Positions 6,697 to 8,047 of a stretch of 8,047 nt of DNA are shown here, piece by piece. Made by a program: the position numbers and the translations under genes. The stretch is taken from the NCBI GenBank assembly GCA_030044455.1, contig JASHVU010000038.1:1-8047 (forward strand). The letters are read 5' to 3'. How positions within the stretch are numbered: the stretch's first letter is position 1; the number at the start of each line of letters is the position of its first letter. The notes under the pieces were generated by a model. The model searched no databases. It saw nothing but the letters and a program-made list of their open reading frames with translations, and was not told the DNA's origin. Source of the DNA: Acidobacteriaceae bacterium (GTDB taxonomy: Bacteria; Acidobacteriota; Terriglobia; Terriglobales; Acidobacteriaceae).

Positions 6697-6705
6697 GAGG
6701 AGACG
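6697..6705 (+). promoter_or_regulatory. Ribosome-binding site deciding the iscS start
   Basis: GAGGAG at 6697-6702 precedes the ATG at 6706 by three bases (GAGG by five). The upstream in-frame ATG at 6640 and TTG at 6631 lie inside or beside the repeat arrays and lack such a site, so 6706 is preferred. Confidence 0.6.
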
Positions 6706-7959
6706 ATGAGCACAGTTATCAGCCAAGTTGAAGTTCCGGCGGGTGTGAATCTGCCCATATATATGGATAATCACGCCACCAGCCCTATTGACCCCAGGGT
6801 GCTGGAGGCGATGATGCCTTATTTCACCTCCAAGTTTGGAAATGCGGCGAGCCGCAACCACTCGTTTGGATGGGAAGCCGAGCAGGCCGTTGAAACGGCC
6901 CGCGAGCAGATTGCCAAGCTGATCGGCGCCAGCGCCAAGGAGATCATCTTTACTTCCGGCGCGACGGAGAGCGACAACCTGGCCATCAAGGGCATTGCGG
7001 AGATGTATCGCGAGCGGGGCAACCACATCATTACCCAGGTGACCGAGCACAAGGCGGTACTGGACACCTGCAAACGGCTTGAGAAGTACGGTTACCGCGT
7101 GACCTATCTACCGGTAAAGGCCGATGGGTTGATCGATCTTGAAGATTTGCAGCGGGCGATGGACGACAAGACCATTCTTGTAACCATTATGGCGGCGAAC
7201 AACGAGATTGGTGTGCTGCAGCCCATCCGCGAGATTGGCAAGCTATGCCACGAGAAGGGCATTATCTTCCACACCGATGCGGTGCAGATTATCGGCAAGG
7301 TTCCGTTCAACGTGATCGCCGACAACGTGGACGTGGCGTCAATTTCGGGTCACAAGGTTTACGGACCGAAGGGTGTGGGTGCGCTGTACGTGCGGCGCCG
7401 GAACCCGCGCGTGCAAATCGCCGCGCAAATCGATGGCGGCGGCCACGAGCGGGGCATGAGGTCGGGCACGTTGAATGTTCCGGGCATTGTGGGCCTTGGC
7501 AAGGCCTGCGAGATTGCGTTCGAGGAGATGGATTCAGAGGCGGCATATCTGCGCGGGCTGCGCGACCGGCTGAAGCAGAAGCTCGAGTCAGAACTCGACT
7601 ACATTCACGTGAACGGATCGATGGAGCACCGGCTGCCCGGGAACCTGAACATGAGCTTTGTGTATGTTGAGGGCGAAAGCCTGCTGATGGGCATTAACGA
7701 TGTGGCCGTTTCAAGCGGCTCGGCGTGCACTTCAGCAACGCTCGAACCCAGCTACGTGCTGAAAGCACTGGGCCTGGGCGACGATGTGGCGCACAGCTCG
7801 ATTCGCTTCGGGTTGGGGCGATTCAATACGCAAGCTGAAGTGGATTACGTTGCGGCAAAGGTGATTGACATTGTGAAAAAGCTGCGCCAGCTTTCGCCGC
7901 TGTATGAGATGGTGCTGGAAGGCATTGATTTGACGAAGATTGAGTGGCAGGCGCACTAA
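6706..7959 (+). CDS. iscS: Cysteine desulfurase IscS
   Basis: This 417-residue PLP enzyme removes sulfur from L-cysteine, giving alanine and an enzyme persulfide that feeds Fe-S cluster assembly. The N-terminus [17 protein letters not shown] (about 16-32) is the class opening. HKAV with His115 binds near the PLP ring, HTDAVQ carries the PLP-contacting Asp191, [12 protein letters not shown] contains the PLP lysine Lys217, and [12 protein letters not shown] follows. The mobile loop [22 protein letters not shown] contains the sulfur-accepting Cys341, and this loop with LGL...[12 protein letters not shown] marks group I IscS/NifS rather than SufS. Length is slightly above the usual approximately 400. 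The start is ATG at 6706, chosen for its GAGGAG; the frame is open back to 6631 through the 9-bp repeat array, so an alternative 439-residue form from 6640 is possible. Co-orientation with the Rrf2 regulator gives an iscR-iscS order; iscU would be expected beyond the window but cannot be seen. Confidence 0.93.
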   Translation: MSTVISQVEVPAGVNLPIYMDNHATSPIDPRVLEAMMPYFTSKFGNAASRNHSFGWEAEQAVETAREQIAKLIGASAKEIIFTSGATESDNLAIKGIAEMYRERGNHIITQVTEHKAVLDTCKRLEKYGYRVTYLPVKADGLIDLEDLQRAMDDKTILVTIMAANNEIGVLQPIREIGKLCHEKGIIFHTDAVQIIGKVPFNVIADNVDVASISGHKVYGPKGVGALYVRRRNPRVQIAAQIDGGGHERGMRSGTLNVPGIVGLGKACEIAFEEMDSEAAYLRGLRDRLKQKLESELDYIHVNGSMEHRLPGNLNMSFVYVEGESLLMGINDVAVSSGSACTSATLEPSYVLKALGLGDDVAHSSIRFGLGRFNTQAEVDYVAAKVIDIVKKLRQLSPLYEMVLEGIDLTKIEWQAH

Positions 7960-7969
7960 CAGAGACAGC

Positions 7970-8047
7970 TTCTAGCCTCTAGCTACCAGCTGCTAGCTCG
8001 CGCATCAAATGAGAGGGCGGCACAAAAAAGCTAGAAGCTAGCGGCTA
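7970..8047. repeat. Opposed 7-bp CTAG-rich tandem arrays downstream of iscS
   Basis: The left half (7970-7997) reads TTCTAGC, CTCTAGC, TACCAGC, TGCTAGC. The right half (8030 to the window end) reads GCTAGAA, GCTAGCG, GCTA, which is the reverse-complement form of the same unit. A 32-base unique segment (7998-8029) separates them and includes a run of six A at 8024-8029. The inner units pair with one mismatch. The array begins ten bases after the iscS stop and continues past the window edge. It could act as a bidirectional terminator-like or transcript-stabilising hairpin, or be a mobile or slippage-derived repeat. Confidence 0.75.

Overview
The window is a stretch of bacterial chromosome with moderately high GC, dense genes and mixed strands. 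It holds six well supported protein genes, one secreted protein of less certain family, and a very short gene of 54 codons. The mix is a membrane MutS-like ATPase, a Tat-exported GH127/DUF1680 enzyme, a small acidic Cys protein and an Rrf2-iscS pair. Together with GC-rich third positions this suggests an Acidobacteriota (Terriglobia-like) genome. That assignment is inference, since no rRNA or taxonomic marker is present.

Left part (1-2222): a minus-strand gene encodes a membrane-anchored MutS-family ATPase that lacks the mismatch-recognition domain. It is divergent from the next gene across a spacer of about 180 bp that holds a plausible minus-strand promoter.

Middle (2223-5747): a Tat-signal glycoside hydrolase of the DUF1680/GH127 superfamily keeps the Glu/Cys/Cys-Cys zinc ligands. 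It converges, 13 bp apart, on a minus-strand gene for a secreted protein resembling the RbsD/FucU sugar mutarotase fold. Divergent from that gene is a CDP-alcohol phosphatidyltransferase (PgsA-like) for phospholipid synthesis.

Right part (5777-8047): a 54-residue Cys-containing acidic protein lies on the minus strand with a recognisable promoter. Divergent from it is an iron-sulfur unit: an Rrf2/IscR-type regulator with three cysteines, followed by the cysteine desulfurase iscS. A sigma70-like promoter precedes the regulator, and an imperfect IscR-type-1-like palindrome covers the predicted transcription start, which suggests autoregulation.

The most unusual structure is non-coding. In the iscR-iscS spacer, four tandem 9-mers of the form CGGnGYTAG face four tandem 9-mers of the complementary form across 21 bp, giving a potential large hairpin just upstream of the iscS ribosome-binding site. 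After iscS there is a second CTAG-rich array, this time with a 7-bp period and again in two opposed halves, running off the window edge. iscS is therefore bracketed by opposed short-period CTAG arrays of different unit length.
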